This document shows positions 26,188-35,697 of a stretch of 64,000 nucleotides of DNA, one piece after another (within the stretch, counting starts at the first letter, position 1; each line of letters starts with the position of its first letter). Origin of the DNA: DASRHT01 sp035650355 (lineage in GTDB: Bacteria; Chloroflexota; Ktedonobacteria; Ktedonobacterales; Ktedonobacteraceae); the NCBI GenBank assembly GCA_035650355.1, contig DASRHT010000026.1:1-64000 (forward strand). Direction: 5' to 3'. Below the pieces are notes generated by a model. That model was not told the origin of the DNA, did no database searches, and saw only the letters and a list, made by a program, of their open reading frames with translations. The position numbers and the translations under genes were made by a program.

Positions 26188-27705
26188 CTATTGCAATATG
26201 GCAGCACGCTGTAAGTGGCCCGGTAATTCCTTACCATCAACCGTGAGTTGTACCTGTATCAGCCCATTTTGATCTTGGAGCATCCTGATCGTTGCCCGCG
26301 CTCCGGTGGGCGTGTTGGGGGGCAGTGTCAGGGCGATCTCACCGAGGTAGTCAGCCGGGTCCAGGCGCGTACCAGCCCCTTTATAGATTGAGATCGGGGG
26401 AAATTCTGTGGCAGTCCCGACGATCCGCACTGTGTAAGGCTGACTCCAGGTATCTAATGGATCGCCCGTTTGTAGCATCACCAGCTTAGTAAAGTCATCG
26501 CCGCGTTGATTAAGCACAGCAATACCAACTGGATAGCTCACACAATCAATAATCAAGCCGGCGGACATCGTTTGCAGACCGGCTAGCTCCGGCTTCTGTC
26601 GAGACTTTGCCTCAGCCTGTTCAAGGTTATACGCCGCATAAGCGGCCCCTAGTGCGACGCTCAGGTCAAGATCAAGGATCTGCTCTGGCGGGCGCCCAAA
26701 AAGATTGGCCAGCATGGTCTGTATCGCGGGGATGCGCGAAGAACCGCCGCATAGCAAGACGCGACCGATGTCGGTTGGTGTCTTTTTGGCCTGTTCAAGA
26801 GCCATTTCGACCGCTGTTTGTAATTGATAACTGAAGAGATCAATGATGTCCTCAAATTGTTCGCGTGTGATGGTTAACGTTGCTGCCTGTCCTGCGCTCG
26901 AAACCAGAGAGACGGTGGCCGTAAGACTTTCACTGAGCTGGCATTTGGCGGCCTCAGCCTCGCTGATGAGGCGCTCTAATGAGAGGCTATCTTGAGGATA
27001 AGGGGTTTTGGTCTGCGAGACGTAGCGTAATGCCAGAAAATCCGCCAGGGCCTTCGTAAAATTGATCCCGCCTAGCTCCTCGATTCCTTGCGTAGCCAGC
27101 ACACGCGACTCTTTCTCCTCAAGCTGTAGAATGGTAGCATCAAAGGTGCCCCCACCGAGATCAAAGACCAGCACAGTGCCGGGAGTAGCCTGTTTATCGA
27201 TGCTATAAACCAGGGCTGCGGCACTTGGTTCATTCATCATCCGCAGCACGCGCAATCCTGCCAGTTCGGCAGCAGCCTTTGTTGCGCTGCGTTCACGATC
27301 TCCAAAATGCGCAGGCACAGTGATGACGGCATCCTGCACTTTAAAGCCAAGATGGGCACTGGCATCGCGCGCCAGCTTGGCAAGAACGGCAGCAGAGACT
27401 TCGGCTGGAGATGTACGATGACCATTCGAGATAAGCCCGCCAACAGGAGGGTTGCCTATCATCCGTTTGACTGCCCGGATAAGAGCTGCCGCCTGGCGAT
27501 CTCGCTCCGGCCCCTGCGCCCGTTGCACCAGATCTAATGCTGGTTGACCGACGAGAAATGCATCGTTATGCCATATTACTATTGATGGGGTCGTTAAGGT
27601 GCCTTCCGCATTAGGAATAGCTCTGGCCCGCCCCTCTTCATCAAAGATAGCAATAGCAGAGAATGTTGTTCCTAAATCGATTCCTACAGCTTGCGCTGCT
27701 TTCAT
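26188..27705 (-). CDS. Hsp70/DnaK-like chaperone, shortened
   Basis: 505 residues from an ATG preceded by AAAAGGAGG. The ATPase domain is intact: GIDLGTTFSAI (residues 8-18), NEPSAAALVY (158-167), DLGGGTFDA (182-190) and LLCGGSSRIP. The substrate-binding beta part is divergent (VSYPVGIAVLNQRGDDF onward), and the protein ends where the alpha-helical lid of DnaK (about 610-640 residues) would begin. Such lidless Hsp70s tend to be dedicated to particular complexes. There is no GrpE or canonical DnaJ here; two degenerate J-like membrane proteins follow in the array. The stop of the caspase gene lies 67 bp upstream of its start. Confidence 0.88.
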   Translation of the reverse strand: MKAAQAVGIDLGTTFSAIAIFDEEGRARAIPNAEGTLTTPSIVIWHNDAFLVGQPALDLVQRAQGPERDRQAAALIRAVKRMIGNPPVGGLISNGHRTSPAEVSAAVLAKLARDASAHLGFKVQDAVITVPAHFGDRERSATKAAAELAGLRVLRMMNEPSAAALVYSIDKQATPGTVLVFDLGGGTFDATILQLEEKESRVLATQGIEELGGINFTKALADFLALRYVSQTKTPYPQDSLSLERLISEAEAAKCQLSESLTATVSLVSSAGQAATLTITREQFEDIIDLFSYQLQTAVEMALEQAKKTPTDIGRVLLCGGSSRIPAIQTMLANLFGRPPEQILDLDLSVALGAAYAAYNLEQAEAKSRQKPELAGLQTMSAGLIIDCVSYPVGIAVLNQRGDDFTKLVMLQTGDPLDTWSQPYTVRIVGTATEFPPISIYKGAGTRLDPADYLGEIALTLPPNTPTGARATIRMLQDQNGLIQVQLTVDGKELPGHLQRAAILQ

Positions 27706-27772
27706 AATGCCTCCTTTTACCACGTACATACAAAATCTCAACAATAGGCATGGTTTGTGATAAGCTCTCAAT

Positions 27773-29062
27773 TTATGAAGGGGGCTGCATCAACATAAGC
27801 ACCACCATCGCTCCTAGCACAACCAGTTCGCATATAAGGGCTATCCAGAACACCCAGATAATAGCTGCAAGATAGCTAAGAGGTCCTTGAAGAAATGATC
27901 CGGCCCCCCAGTGAAAGTACTGATACGCAAAGGCTGCTAACAGGACCGTCTGACCGATTAACAGGATAGCGCCAAAGACACGATTGAGGATAAAGCCTGC
28001 AAACGGGATGAGTATGGTGAGTAAAAAAACGACAACCAGTGAGAACATTCGTATTGGTTCAGCGAGCCAGTTTACCAGTCCGCATAACCCTATCGCCCCT
28101 ATAATCGCGCTCACCACAGGTAGCAAGCGTTTCCATCGGTCTTGCAGCGATATGGCCGGTTTCTTCTTTCTATCCTTGAGGGGGTCTTCTGTTGGTAGCT
28201 TGATGCGCCCATCAACCCTGGTAAGCCTTTCCATCACGCGTGGAAGCACCTCCGGCGGCTTGCTAGTGCCGGGGACACGCGGCTCTCCGGTTGACAATAT
28301 GACTGGGCGACCGCCTAAGACGACGGAGCGCGGCCCCTGCCAATCGTAATCTTCGGCAAAACGCCGGCTCAAGTAGGTCGCCAATCCTGAGAGATCGACA
28401 ATGCCCTGCTCATCTCTGGCCTCACCGTCACGCAGCCCCCGCAGCAGTTCATTGGTATACACCCCATGACCAACATCGGGATCTTCGCGCGCTTTCTGGT
28501 CAGCGTTGCACGCCGCAAAAATAGCAATGGTCTTCTTATCGCCGCCCTTAATCATCTCAATGGCTCGCCTTGCCAGTTGAGCGGGCGATTCATGATCTAC
28601 ACGCGCAAAATCCATGATACTTCCGCTAAAGCAGGCATCAATAATAGCAATAGAGCAATCAGCACTGGTCCGTTGCACCAGCCGGTAGATATCGTTGAGG
28701 CGAATGCCCCCTTGATTAGGATTTTTAGGATCTACATCGCAACAACCAAGAATAATATTATCGCCTTCAATCGGGTCAACCATGCCATGACCGGCGAAAT
28801 AGAAGAAAGCGATGGTGTTCTGTTCCAGATCTTTTCTGGTAGAAAAAACTTCGTTGAAGCTGCGCCAGACATTTTCTTGAGTCGCGGCGTCATTGACGAG
28901 CAGACGCAGGTCGTCCTTTGCTATGTGCAGCGTATTTGAGCGATAGAGCGTTGCCGCCATCTCCTCAGCGTCCGCACGGGCAAACTGTAGCGGGTTTTCT
29001 CGATAGCGGATATCCTGATATTTGTTGATGCCAACAATGACACCACGTAACGATGTGGTCAT
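27773..29062 (-). CDS. Membrane-anchored caspase-fold protease (peptidase C14, orthocaspase type)
   Basis: 429 residues from the ATG preceded by GAAGGGAATAT; an in-frame upstream extension lacks a site. The p20 domain occupies residues ~4-240 with the catalytic pair His92 (FYFAGHGM) and Cys144 (IIDACFSGS). A linker leads to about four membrane helices (residues ~310-429), which is unusual because most bacterial caspase homologues are soluble or fused to repeats. Membrane-tethered caspases are candidates for regulated proteolysis or cell-death effectors. It shares the leftward array with Hsp70 and a nucleoside-phosphorylase-fold protein; a palindromic mini-element separates it from the latter. 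Confidence 0.85.
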   Translation of the reverse strand: MTTSLRGVIVGINKYQDIRYRENPLQFARADAEEMAATLYRSNTLHIAKDDLRLLVNDAATQENVWRSFNEVFSTRKDLEQNTIAFFYFAGHGMVDPIEGDNIILGCCDVDPKNPNQGGIRLNDIYRLVQRTSADCSIAIIDACFSGSIMDFARVDHESPAQLARRAIEMIKGGDKKTIAIFAACNADQKAREDPDVGHGVYTNELLRGLRDGEARDEQGIVDLSGLATYLSRRFAEDYDWQGPRSVVLGGRPVILSTGEPRVPGTSKPPEVLPRVMERLTRVDGRIKLPTEDPLKDRKKKPAISLQDRWKRLLPVVSAIIGAIGLCGLVNWLAEPIRMFSLVVVFLLTILIPFAGFILNRVFGAILLIGQTVLLAAFAYQYFHWGAGSFLQGPLSYLAAIIWVFWIALICELVVLGAMVVLMLMQPPS

Positions 29063-29302
29063 ATATTCCCTTCTCTCATAATGACAGAAATTTATAAATC
29101 CATTACTATGACTGACGAGACCAACAGACACTTTTATCATTAATAGGAAAAATGGTCATAATAGGTAAAATAAGCTATAAACCAGGATGATAGTAAAAAT
29201 GAATTTTTTAGTAATAGATACCAGAAAAGTGTTATCTTCGCTAATAAACGTCTTTATAAAGATGACGGTTATTGGCCTGTCGCATAAAAATTTTCGCTGC
29301 GA

Positions 29303-29482
29303 TCTCAGTGTGCGTCTGCTTCTAGTATGAGAGCGTACTCGCGACGCTCGTCTTTTTTGGGAGGTGTGGTAGCAACATGCGCTCCGCGCATGTTGCTACC
29401 ACACCTCCCAAACCCCTTGCGCGGCGAAGCCGCGCGAACTCCGCCATGAAAGGCGAAAATACTCAGAAGCAGATACACTCTC
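29303..29482. mobile_element. Palindromic mini-element, copy 1
   Basis: This ~180-bp element fills part of the 600-bp gap between the caspase and phosphorylase genes. Its ends are imperfect inverted repeats (AGTGTGCGTCTGCTTCT at 29307-29323 against AGAAGCAGATACACT at 29465-29479). The core is a perfect 26-bp stem with a 3-base loop (29357-29411), flanked by GCGCGGC-GAA-GCCGCGC. A second copy at 42940-43120 shares core (GTGTGG...CAACATGCGC) and end sequences. No ORF. The rest of the gap is AT-rich and holds nothing I recognise. Confidence 0.65.
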
Positions 29483-29663
29483 AAAACATAGCCGTGCTAC
29501 AGCAAAAGAGCTATTAGACGCCAGAATTATAGCATTGAAACAATAGACAAAAGAACCGCAAAATGGACAATTACCAGACAAAAAATAGGTATTCGTCAAT
29601 CGGATAGCAGATCCGTTATTGCCTGACTGGAGGGGCTGCATGCGCGCGCTTCTTTTGCCTCGA

Positions 29664-31499
29664 TCACCTTCGCGGCAATCTACGATCTGAGATGACGTAT
29701 GCTTTAATAAAATTCAACAGGTAGATAGCGGCGGCGCTGGCTGCATACGCATGATATGAATCATCCTTCTCGCTGTCTGCATAATCGGAGACCCCTTTGA
29801 CCAGTAATGCGTGCAAAGGCTGAAAATCTGCTACTGTGCGATAAAACGCTGCCCCTTCCATATCAATCGCTACGGTTCCGCGAACGGGGACGCGTATCTG
29901 ATCAAACGGATCGTCTGCCCGTACGGCGTTGCCTGATGCCAGGGGCGCGATATGCAATGCTGGCGCAGGCGGGTCTTTGAAAGGAAAGCTTTCCGGGCCA
30001 TAGTGTAGTTGAGAGATAGCGAGCCTGTCTCTGAGCGTTCTATCTGGGGTAAGGTAAGATGGCGGTTCCCGTTGCAAGTCTTGAACGATGCGTTTCCAAT
30101 CGGGGGCGAACTGCTCTAATTCTCCTGCTGGAATAGTATCCACACGCGCATCTTTTGTCTCTAGCAGTCTACAGAGGAGCCAGTCCCGCTGCTGGCGACG
30201 CGAGTAGGGCCGCGTCATCCCCACCAGCTCCTGTTCCCATGTGCGAAACAGGCGTGCGAAGTGCAGCACATCAGGATGGGGATGATAGGGATTGGTATCA
30301 TAGAGGTGTTCGCGCTGACCGTCATCGTTAAAGATGACTTTGCCGGCATCGTAGAAAAACGCGCGCTCGGCAACAACGATATCTCCAAGTTTCACTTTAC
30401 GTTTATCGCCGGCGCAGATACCCACCATAGCGGCGAAGCGTGGCTGGAACTCCTCAAGAACCGGTTTCAAGTGAATGCCGGTCTCTATGGGTCCGTAATT
30501 TGGCAGCCAGGAGACGCAAAGTGTCAGCGGCTCTCCTTTGTGGTTAGCAATGGTGGCGTGAAGATGTTCGCGCCCGCTGCGGGGACTGATTGCTGGTTGA
30601 AAAGTCACTCCACAGGCTCTGGCAGTCTCATTAAGAAACGCTTCAGTCTCTTCGGGCAAAGCGCAAACAACGCATACATCATAGCGCAACGCTGCTTTGT
30701 TTGTGACAATAGCAGAAGTTGCTACCTTCGTCTGCGCTGGTCCCGCCGCTGATAGCTGAGGGGAAGTGCTATCAAAAAAGGATGGAGCCGCGCTCAGCTC
30801 CCAGCGTATAGGGCAGGATGATATCTTGCATTGCCTGGACTTCCACTCGCCAAGCCTTCTTTTGGCGATAATCACTTCATAGCGAATAATACCGTCAACA
30901 GCAGGGGTATTGGAAGGAACCTGTAATATGAAGAGGGCATGCTTTGTTTCGGGAACAACTCCCCGCCTGTCATCACCGCTGTATACCCAGTAGAATTTGC
31001 TCTCCCCTTCTCCTAAGGCACGGATGACGGGTTGAATGGTATCGAAATAAATTTCTCCCTCTGGCTCCTGAGATGTCGTCACCTCTTTAAACTTCATCTG
31101 GGGAAAACAGGTATAACTTCTAGCCCCCTCTATCCGCGTGGTAATGTGTTTTGGCAGCAGATCGCGCGCAATGGCGTCTTGAGTTGCGAGTTCAACAAGC
31201 AATGTCACTTCTTGATAATATTTGTTGCCAGCAGTGAGATGCAGCGTGAAGGGTATGTGAATAAGGTAGAAGCTGTACGCCGTTGCGTTTGTTGCCGGGG
31301 TAGCCTGAGGCGTAATAGCCGCCGATGGAAGAGAGAAAATACGGCATCCCCTGGGATTCAGCGTGATTTTCCCTTCCAGCTCCATCTCCTCCAAAAGCGG
31401 GCCGCGTACAGAACCGCTGTAGCTAAGCACATCTAATTCGACGGTCGTTTCAGCTTTTGCAAGGGGTTCATTGTTAAGCACTAACTTTAGTGTATGCAT
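29664..31499 (-). CDS. Nucleoside phosphorylase-fold protein with novel N-terminal domain
   Basis: 611 residues. Residues ~275-600 form a purine nucleoside phosphorylase/MTA-SAH nucleosidase domain: YDVCVVCALPEETEAFL, MVGICAGDKRKVKLGDIVVAE, the substrate-binding VAIDMEGAAFYR and KGVSDYADSEKDD with the catalytic Asp. A ~90-residue insertion rich in charged residues interrupts it before the last part. The N-terminal ~270 residues are a beta-rich region I cannot assign. A close paralogue with WD40 repeats lies at 47.3-49.4 kb, at the other end of the island. Phosphorylase domains of this type occur as predicted nucleotide- or nucleoside-depleting effectors in conflict systems; that role here is inference. 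Confidence 0.75.
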   Translation of the reverse strand: MHTLKLVLNNEPLAKAETTVELDVLSYSGSVRGPLLEEMELEGKITLNPRGCRIFSLPSAAITPQATPATNATAYSFYLIHIPFTLHLTAGNKYYQEVTLLVELATQDAIARDLLPKHITTRIEGARSYTCFPQMKFKEVTTSQEPEGEIYFDTIQPVIRALGEGESKFYWVYSGDDRRGVVPETKHALFILQVPSNTPAVDGIIRYEVIIAKRRLGEWKSRQCKISSCPIRWELSAAPSFFDSTSPQLSAAGPAQTKVATSAIVTNKAALRYDVCVVCALPEETEAFLNETARACGVTFQPAISPRSGREHLHATIANHKGEPLTLCVSWLPNYGPIETGIHLKPVLEEFQPRFAAMVGICAGDKRKVKLGDIVVAERAFFYDAGKVIFNDDGQREHLYDTNPYHPHPDVLHFARLFRTWEQELVGMTRPYSRRQQRDWLLCRLLETKDARVDTIPAGELEQFAPDWKRIVQDLQREPPSYLTPDRTLRDRLAISQLHYGPESFPFKDPPAPALHIAPLASGNAVRADDPFDQIRVPVRGTVAIDMEGAAFYRTVADFQPLHALLVKGVSDYADSEKDDSYHAYAASAAAIYLLNFIKAYVISDRRLPRR

Positions 31500-31544
31500 C
31501 TATTTCTCTCATCCTGCTTTGTCACGTTTTCAACGTGCTAGAAA

Positions 31545-32381
31545 TCAATAGAAATCTTCTTCCTCAATTGCATGATATATTATCTCTCCCTGTGCTCTTT
31601 TTTGAAAGGGGGCAAAGGTAATTGCTATCCCAAGCCAGGCGATAGTGGCAAAGAACAGGATGCCTGTAATGGTAGCGATAGCGGGAAGAAGCAGGGCGCA
31701 TAGCTGGCCGATCAGATTGAGACCTGCCGCAGCAATAAGGGCAAAACTGGTGGTATGAGGGAGGGATTGCATTTGCAAGAGCGAGAATCCCAATAGTAAG
31801 CAACCAATCGTGAGCAGTCCCCCTGAGAAGAAGAAATGCCCCCATTGGCTGATGCCGGCAAACGAGGGCAGATGAAGCTTATCCAGCATCTGATCGAGGA
31901 TATTGACGCCATTAATGCTGGGGATGTGTACCGAAGGTATCGCAGAACTGCTTGTATGCCCTCCAAGCGCATGTAGAATATTGTTTTTCAAGGTATTCAA
32001 ACTTGATGTCAATGTGTCGGCAGCGTTCTGCACCACTCCTGTCGCATTGGTTGCCTGAGTAATAATCACGGCTAGCCCCAATAACAGTGGGAGGATAATC
32101 ACATTGATCGCAATAATACCCACCACCGTCAGCGATCCGCATAGAGAGATCAGGCCAGAGCTGATAACGCCTACGAAGCTCATTTCCTCCGACAACTGAG
32201 CGTATGTAGTAATACCGTTAGTTAAGAGCAGGACGCCGATGACAACGAGGATCATCGAAAGGAACCAGCCGCCAGTGGTAGGATCGTTCTGCCAGAGATT
32301 AAGGATTTCACCCAGGGTAGCAACCAGCCCTCCAAGAATAAGCAGGATTGTCCCTATACGTAATTTCAGTTGCAAATACAT
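31545..32381 (-). CDS. Polytopic membrane protein of unknown function
   Basis: 278 residues from the ATG with TAAGGAG ahead of it, 11 bp after the transporter gene; the longer upstream frame would overlap that gene. About eight hydrophobic segments can be counted, beginning IGTILLILGGLVATLGEI and ending near residue 260, with a small soluble stretch in the middle (around ALGGHTSSSAIPSVHIPSIN). No motif links it to a known family. Position directly behind an ABCG-type transporter suggests a membrane partner of that protein. Confidence 0.55.
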   Translation of the reverse strand: MYLQLKLRIGTILLILGGLVATLGEILNLWQNDPTTGGWFLSMILVVIGVLLLTNGITTYAQLSEEMSFVGVISSGLISLCGSLTVVGIIAINVIILPLLLGLAVIITQATNATGVVQNAADTLTSSLNTLKNNILHALGGHTSSSAIPSVHIPSINGVNILDQMLDKLHLPSFAGISQWGHFFFSGGLLTIGCLLLGFSLLQMQSLPHTTSFALIAAAGLNLIGQLCALLLPAIATITGILFFATIAWLGIAITFAPFQKRAQGEIIYHAIEEEDFY

Positions 32382-32392
32382 CAGCAGGCTCC

Positions 32393-35356
32393 TTACCTGT
32401 ACGCATCTTTTCTTTTCAAGCAAAATGCTATAGCGATAGCAAAGAGAATGATCATACAACTCAATACCAGCCACGTCAGCCAGAGATAAGCGGTGGCATC
32501 CGCCTGAGTGTAGGTCGAGAAAAGCGTGCTGTGATAGGTATCAATATTCCCGAACAGTTGATCGCCGTTAAGTTTATCGCTGTGCAGACCTGCCGAAGAA
32601 CCGAGCGCCGCCAGCGCCCAACGTATAGGGACGAGGGCGGCAGGAATTTGCAGCAACCATGATGAGTTGAGCGGGAAGATCGTACCGGAAAAAATGATTT
32701 GCGGCAGCAACAGCAATGGGACCACGCTCATGGCGCGGTCATTGTTGGGTACCAGAGCCGAAACCGTCAGCCCCATCATCAGCCCGGCAAGGGAGGTCAG
32801 GGCGGTAGTGATATAGATCTCCCAGAAGGGCGTGAGCAATACGCTGTGACTGAATGGATCAAAAATGCTGGTCATCCACACGAGGATCAAACTTTGGAGC
32901 AAACATAACAGGCCCAGCACAAGAATTTTCGAAAACATGTACGGCAGGATACCCAGATTGACCGCTCGTTCTCTGCGATAAATGTGAGCCTCCTTGACGA
33001 ACTCCCGCGCGGAATTGATACACCCAAACATAATGGCTGCAAAGGCCATGATGAAGAGAATGGTCGAGGCATAGCCTGTCCCTGGAAGAATAAAATCTTG
33101 CAGGGCCTTGTTCACTCCCCCTTTTTTGCTGGCATAGGCCTTCCCTCGTGGCGTGTTCGAGAGGAAATCTTTAACATGCTGGCAGCTCTTCGAGACGATG
33201 GGATTCGTGGGTGAGGGTGGATCGGGGTACCCCGCTACGTTGATGATCGCGGCGGTCGTTGGGCATTGCAGGATCGTGTTGGGATTGAAGCCATCGCGGC
33301 CCACGAAGTAGATAAAGCCCAGCAACAGCAGTCCGATCAGTGGTGCCTGGAGGAGCAGAATTGCCAGGTTGAAGGGATCATTTTTGAGCAGCTCAAGGTA
33401 ACGCAGCGAGAGCAGAAACAACTGTTTCCAATAGCTGCCCTGTTTCGGCAATTTTCTCGCCGGCTTAGACGAACTGCTGCCAGCAGCATGTGGCGGCTTG
33501 AGTAAGTTTTTAACGTATTTCTCATACTCATTGGACTGCTTAAATTTATCTTCTGCCTGCTGTGGAATGGTGCTCTGCTCATCGGGAGGTTCTAGAGAGC
33601 TATAGATTTCGGCAAAATTGGTCTTGCCGAAATAGGCAGGTGCGTCCCGTGGGGGACCAAAATAGGCCATGCGACCGTCTCGACATAAAAAGCAGACGTA
33701 GTCACAGTTGTTGATATTATTGGTCGCGTGGGTGACGAGAACAATGGTATGCCCCTTATCCGCCAGCTCCCGCAGAAGGGCCATCATCTGATGGTCGAGA
33801 CCAGGATCAAGCCCTGATGTTGGCTCGTCGAGGAAGAAAATGCTTGGCTCCGCCAATAGTTCTAAAGCAATCGAGACCCGCTTTTTCTGGCCGCCGGAGA
33901 GTTGCTTTACCAGCAGGTGGCGCTTTGACTGCAAGCTGACCTCCTTCAGCACCGTTTCAATACGTTGCTGGACGAGATCACCGGGTAAACGCAGCCTGGC
34001 TACATAGTAGAGGGCACGCTCAACGCTCAATTCCAGGTGGACGATGTCTTCCTGTGGCACATACCCAAGCTGGGTGCGGAAAGCGGCAAGAGAGCTGTAA
34101 TAATCTTGCCCATTGTAGTATACATGCCCCTTCTGCGCAGGTCGAAGCCCGTTAAGCGCATCCATGAGCGTTGACTTGCCTGCACCTGAGCCGCCAACTA
34201 AGGCGATAAATTTTCCCGGTTCTACCGCCAGAGAGATCCCGTTAAGCAGCAGCTTTTCCTTAACTCCGCGTTTTTCCAGGTCATAGGCGTCTATGCGAAT
34301 ACTGTTCCGCTCGTCGTATTCTGCCAGTTCGGTGTTGGCATAGACGAGCCGGTACGGGCCAATGCGTATCTCATCGCCAAATTGTAGTTGCTGATTTTTG
34401 GCTTGACGGCCATTGACATAGACATTCCCAAGACCACTTTCATCGATGATGTGATGCCTTCCGCGTCGATCCAGCACGACGCGGGCGTGGCGCCTGGCGA
34501 TGGAGGGATGAGCGAGCAGAATGTTGCTCCCTGGTTGTCGCCCGATGATCAGCTCTTGCTGCTTGCCATCCAGCAAGATAGTAGCATTTGCCTGCACATT
34601 ACCTGGTTGATTTTGCTGCGCAGCGTTGCTGCCATCGTCGTAGGTAAGCGTGATGCGGGTGCCGTATTCATTTTTAATATGGAACGCATCTCCCTGCGAC
34701 AAAATATGTTCGAATTGCTCTGTACCCTGAATATGAGTGTCCTGGTACCAGATCCCGTGAGTTGTACTGCCAACATGTGAGGGAGGATGTATAAGTTTGA
34801 GCTGGGCATTCTCACGGATGATCTGGAGATGAAGCGGATCAACAAACAATTGATCAATAACAATGTCGTTTGCTGGATTACGACCAATATTGATGACTTG
34901 CATGGATATGGGAAGAGTATACTTTGCGCGTATCGGGCTGATATTGCTGGTGACCTCCAGCAGCGGCTCAGTGAGAGGCGTAGTGGGGCCTTGCAGATAA
35001 TTGTATGTCCCGCCATTCTTCTCAAATGGATTTTCAAACAGGAACCCGGCCACGACCGGCCCAAAATCGATGGTGTCGCCATCATGCAGCGTAGCCCGTT
35101 CGGCCACGATCTGGTTGTTGACCTTCACAATCAGGTCCTGGCTACGTCGCTCGATTCTCCAACTGCCATTGTCCTCGATAATACGAGCGAATTCGGGCGC
35201 AGAGGATATCCCCTGAACAATGATGTCTTTTGATAGCTCATGCCCTATGGTCGTGACCGGCTTATGGATAGGGTACGTTGTGCCTTTTTTCGTTCCATCT
35301 ATAAATTTGACACTTACCACAGATATTGGTAAGGGAGGAGGTGTGCTGTTGCTCAT
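32393..35356 (-). CDS. Triple-FHA ABC transporter of ABCG/ABC-2 type
   Basis: 987 residues, first gene of the leftward array. Three forkhead-associated-like domains come first (~12-110, ~130-250, ~260-340); only the third has the full phosphothreonine-binding signature (IIGRQPGSN, HPSIARRHA, NGRQ), the first two look weakened. The ATPase domain follows: GGSGAGKSTLM, LSGGQKKRVSIALELL and FFLDEPTSGLDP. The last ~330 residues hold an ABC-2 membrane domain with about six helices. One chain therefore joins phospho-recognition, ATPase and permease. FHA-ABC proteins are usually controlled by Ser/Thr kinases; a kinase receptor is at 12.6 kb. It is transcribed away from the vWA-tubulin array through a shared 340-bp promoter region. 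Confidence 0.88.
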   Translation of the reverse strand: MSNSTPPPLPISVVSVKFIDGTKKGTTYPIHKPVTTIGHELSKDIIVQGISSAPEFARIIEDNGSWRIERRSQDLIVKVNNQIVAERATLHDGDTIDFGPVVAGFLFENPFEKNGGTYNYLQGPTTPLTEPLLEVTSNISPIRAKYTLPISMQVINIGRNPANDIVIDQLFVDPLHLQIIRENAQLKLIHPPSHVGSTTHGIWYQDTHIQGTEQFEHILSQGDAFHIKNEYGTRITLTYDDGSNAAQQNQPGNVQANATILLDGKQQELIIGRQPGSNILLAHPSIARRHARVVLDRRGRHHIIDESGLGNVYVNGRQAKNQQLQFGDEIRIGPYRLVYANTELAEYDERNSIRIDAYDLEKRGVKEKLLLNGISLAVEPGKFIALVGGSGAGKSTLMDALNGLRPAQKGHVYYNGQDYYSSLAAFRTQLGYVPQEDIVHLELSVERALYYVARLRLPGDLVQQRIETVLKEVSLQSKRHLLVKQLSGGQKKRVSIALELLAEPSIFFLDEPTSGLDPGLDHQMMALLRELADKGHTIVLVTHATNNINNCDYVCFLCRDGRMAYFGPPRDAPAYFGKTNFAEIYSSLEPPDEQSTIPQQAEDKFKQSNEYEKYVKNLLKPPHAAGSSSSKPARKLPKQGSYWKQLFLLSLRYLELLKNDPFNLAILLLQAPLIGLLLLGFIYFVGRDGFNPNTILQCPTTAAIINVAGYPDPPSPTNPIVSKSCQHVKDFLSNTPRGKAYASKKGGVNKALQDFILPGTGYASTILFIMAFAAIMFGCINSAREFVKEAHIYRRERAVNLGILPYMFSKILVLGLLCLLQSLILVWMTSIFDPFSHSVLLTPFWEIYITTALTSLAGLMMGLTVSALVPNNDRAMSVVPLLLLPQIIFSGTIFPLNSSWLLQIPAALVPIRWALAALGSSAGLHSDKLNGDQLFGNIDTYHSTLFSTYTQADATAYLWLTWLVLSCMIILFAIAIAFCLKRKDAYR

Positions 35357-35697
35357 ACGCGTGTCATCAGCTCCTGTTCACTGTTATCAATTTGCACTAC
35401 ATCTATCATAAATGTTATATACGACTATAGCACATTATGATTTAGATAGAAATAGGAAATTCTGATGAAGATAGCAAATTTGCCTATTTCACTATTCACC
35501 TCACTTGCACTTTAATAATAAGTATGTTAATCTCTTGCTATCAATCTTCATAGTAGTAGTCACTTAACTACTAGACGAACGTCCTGCTAAATTATAAAAA
35601 AATATTAATTTCTCCTGTTTTTTGTAATAGGCGGTCTGCTTCGTCTTTTAAGTGATTGCTATTCTGGCTAGTAAAGTAGAGTAAGGAAGCGTGCTTT
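35357..35697. promoter_or_regulatory. Divergent promoter region of the island
   Basis: An AT-rich 340-bp gap between the two main arrays, so both promoters lie here. Candidate operators are a perfect palindrome GCAAATTTGC at 35474-35483 and an inverted pair GAAATAGG/CCTATTTC at 35449-35456 and 35483-35490. No definite -35/-10 could be assigned. Confidence 0.4.

Noticed and set aside
27773..29062. Classical CRISPR- or retron-type defence operon around the caspase
   Set aside because: No reverse transcriptase, Cas protein or known sensor is in the array.
32382..32474. Upstream extension of the eight-helix protein
   Set aside because: It would overlap the end of the transporter gene, while the ATG at 32381 has TAAGGAG ahead of it.
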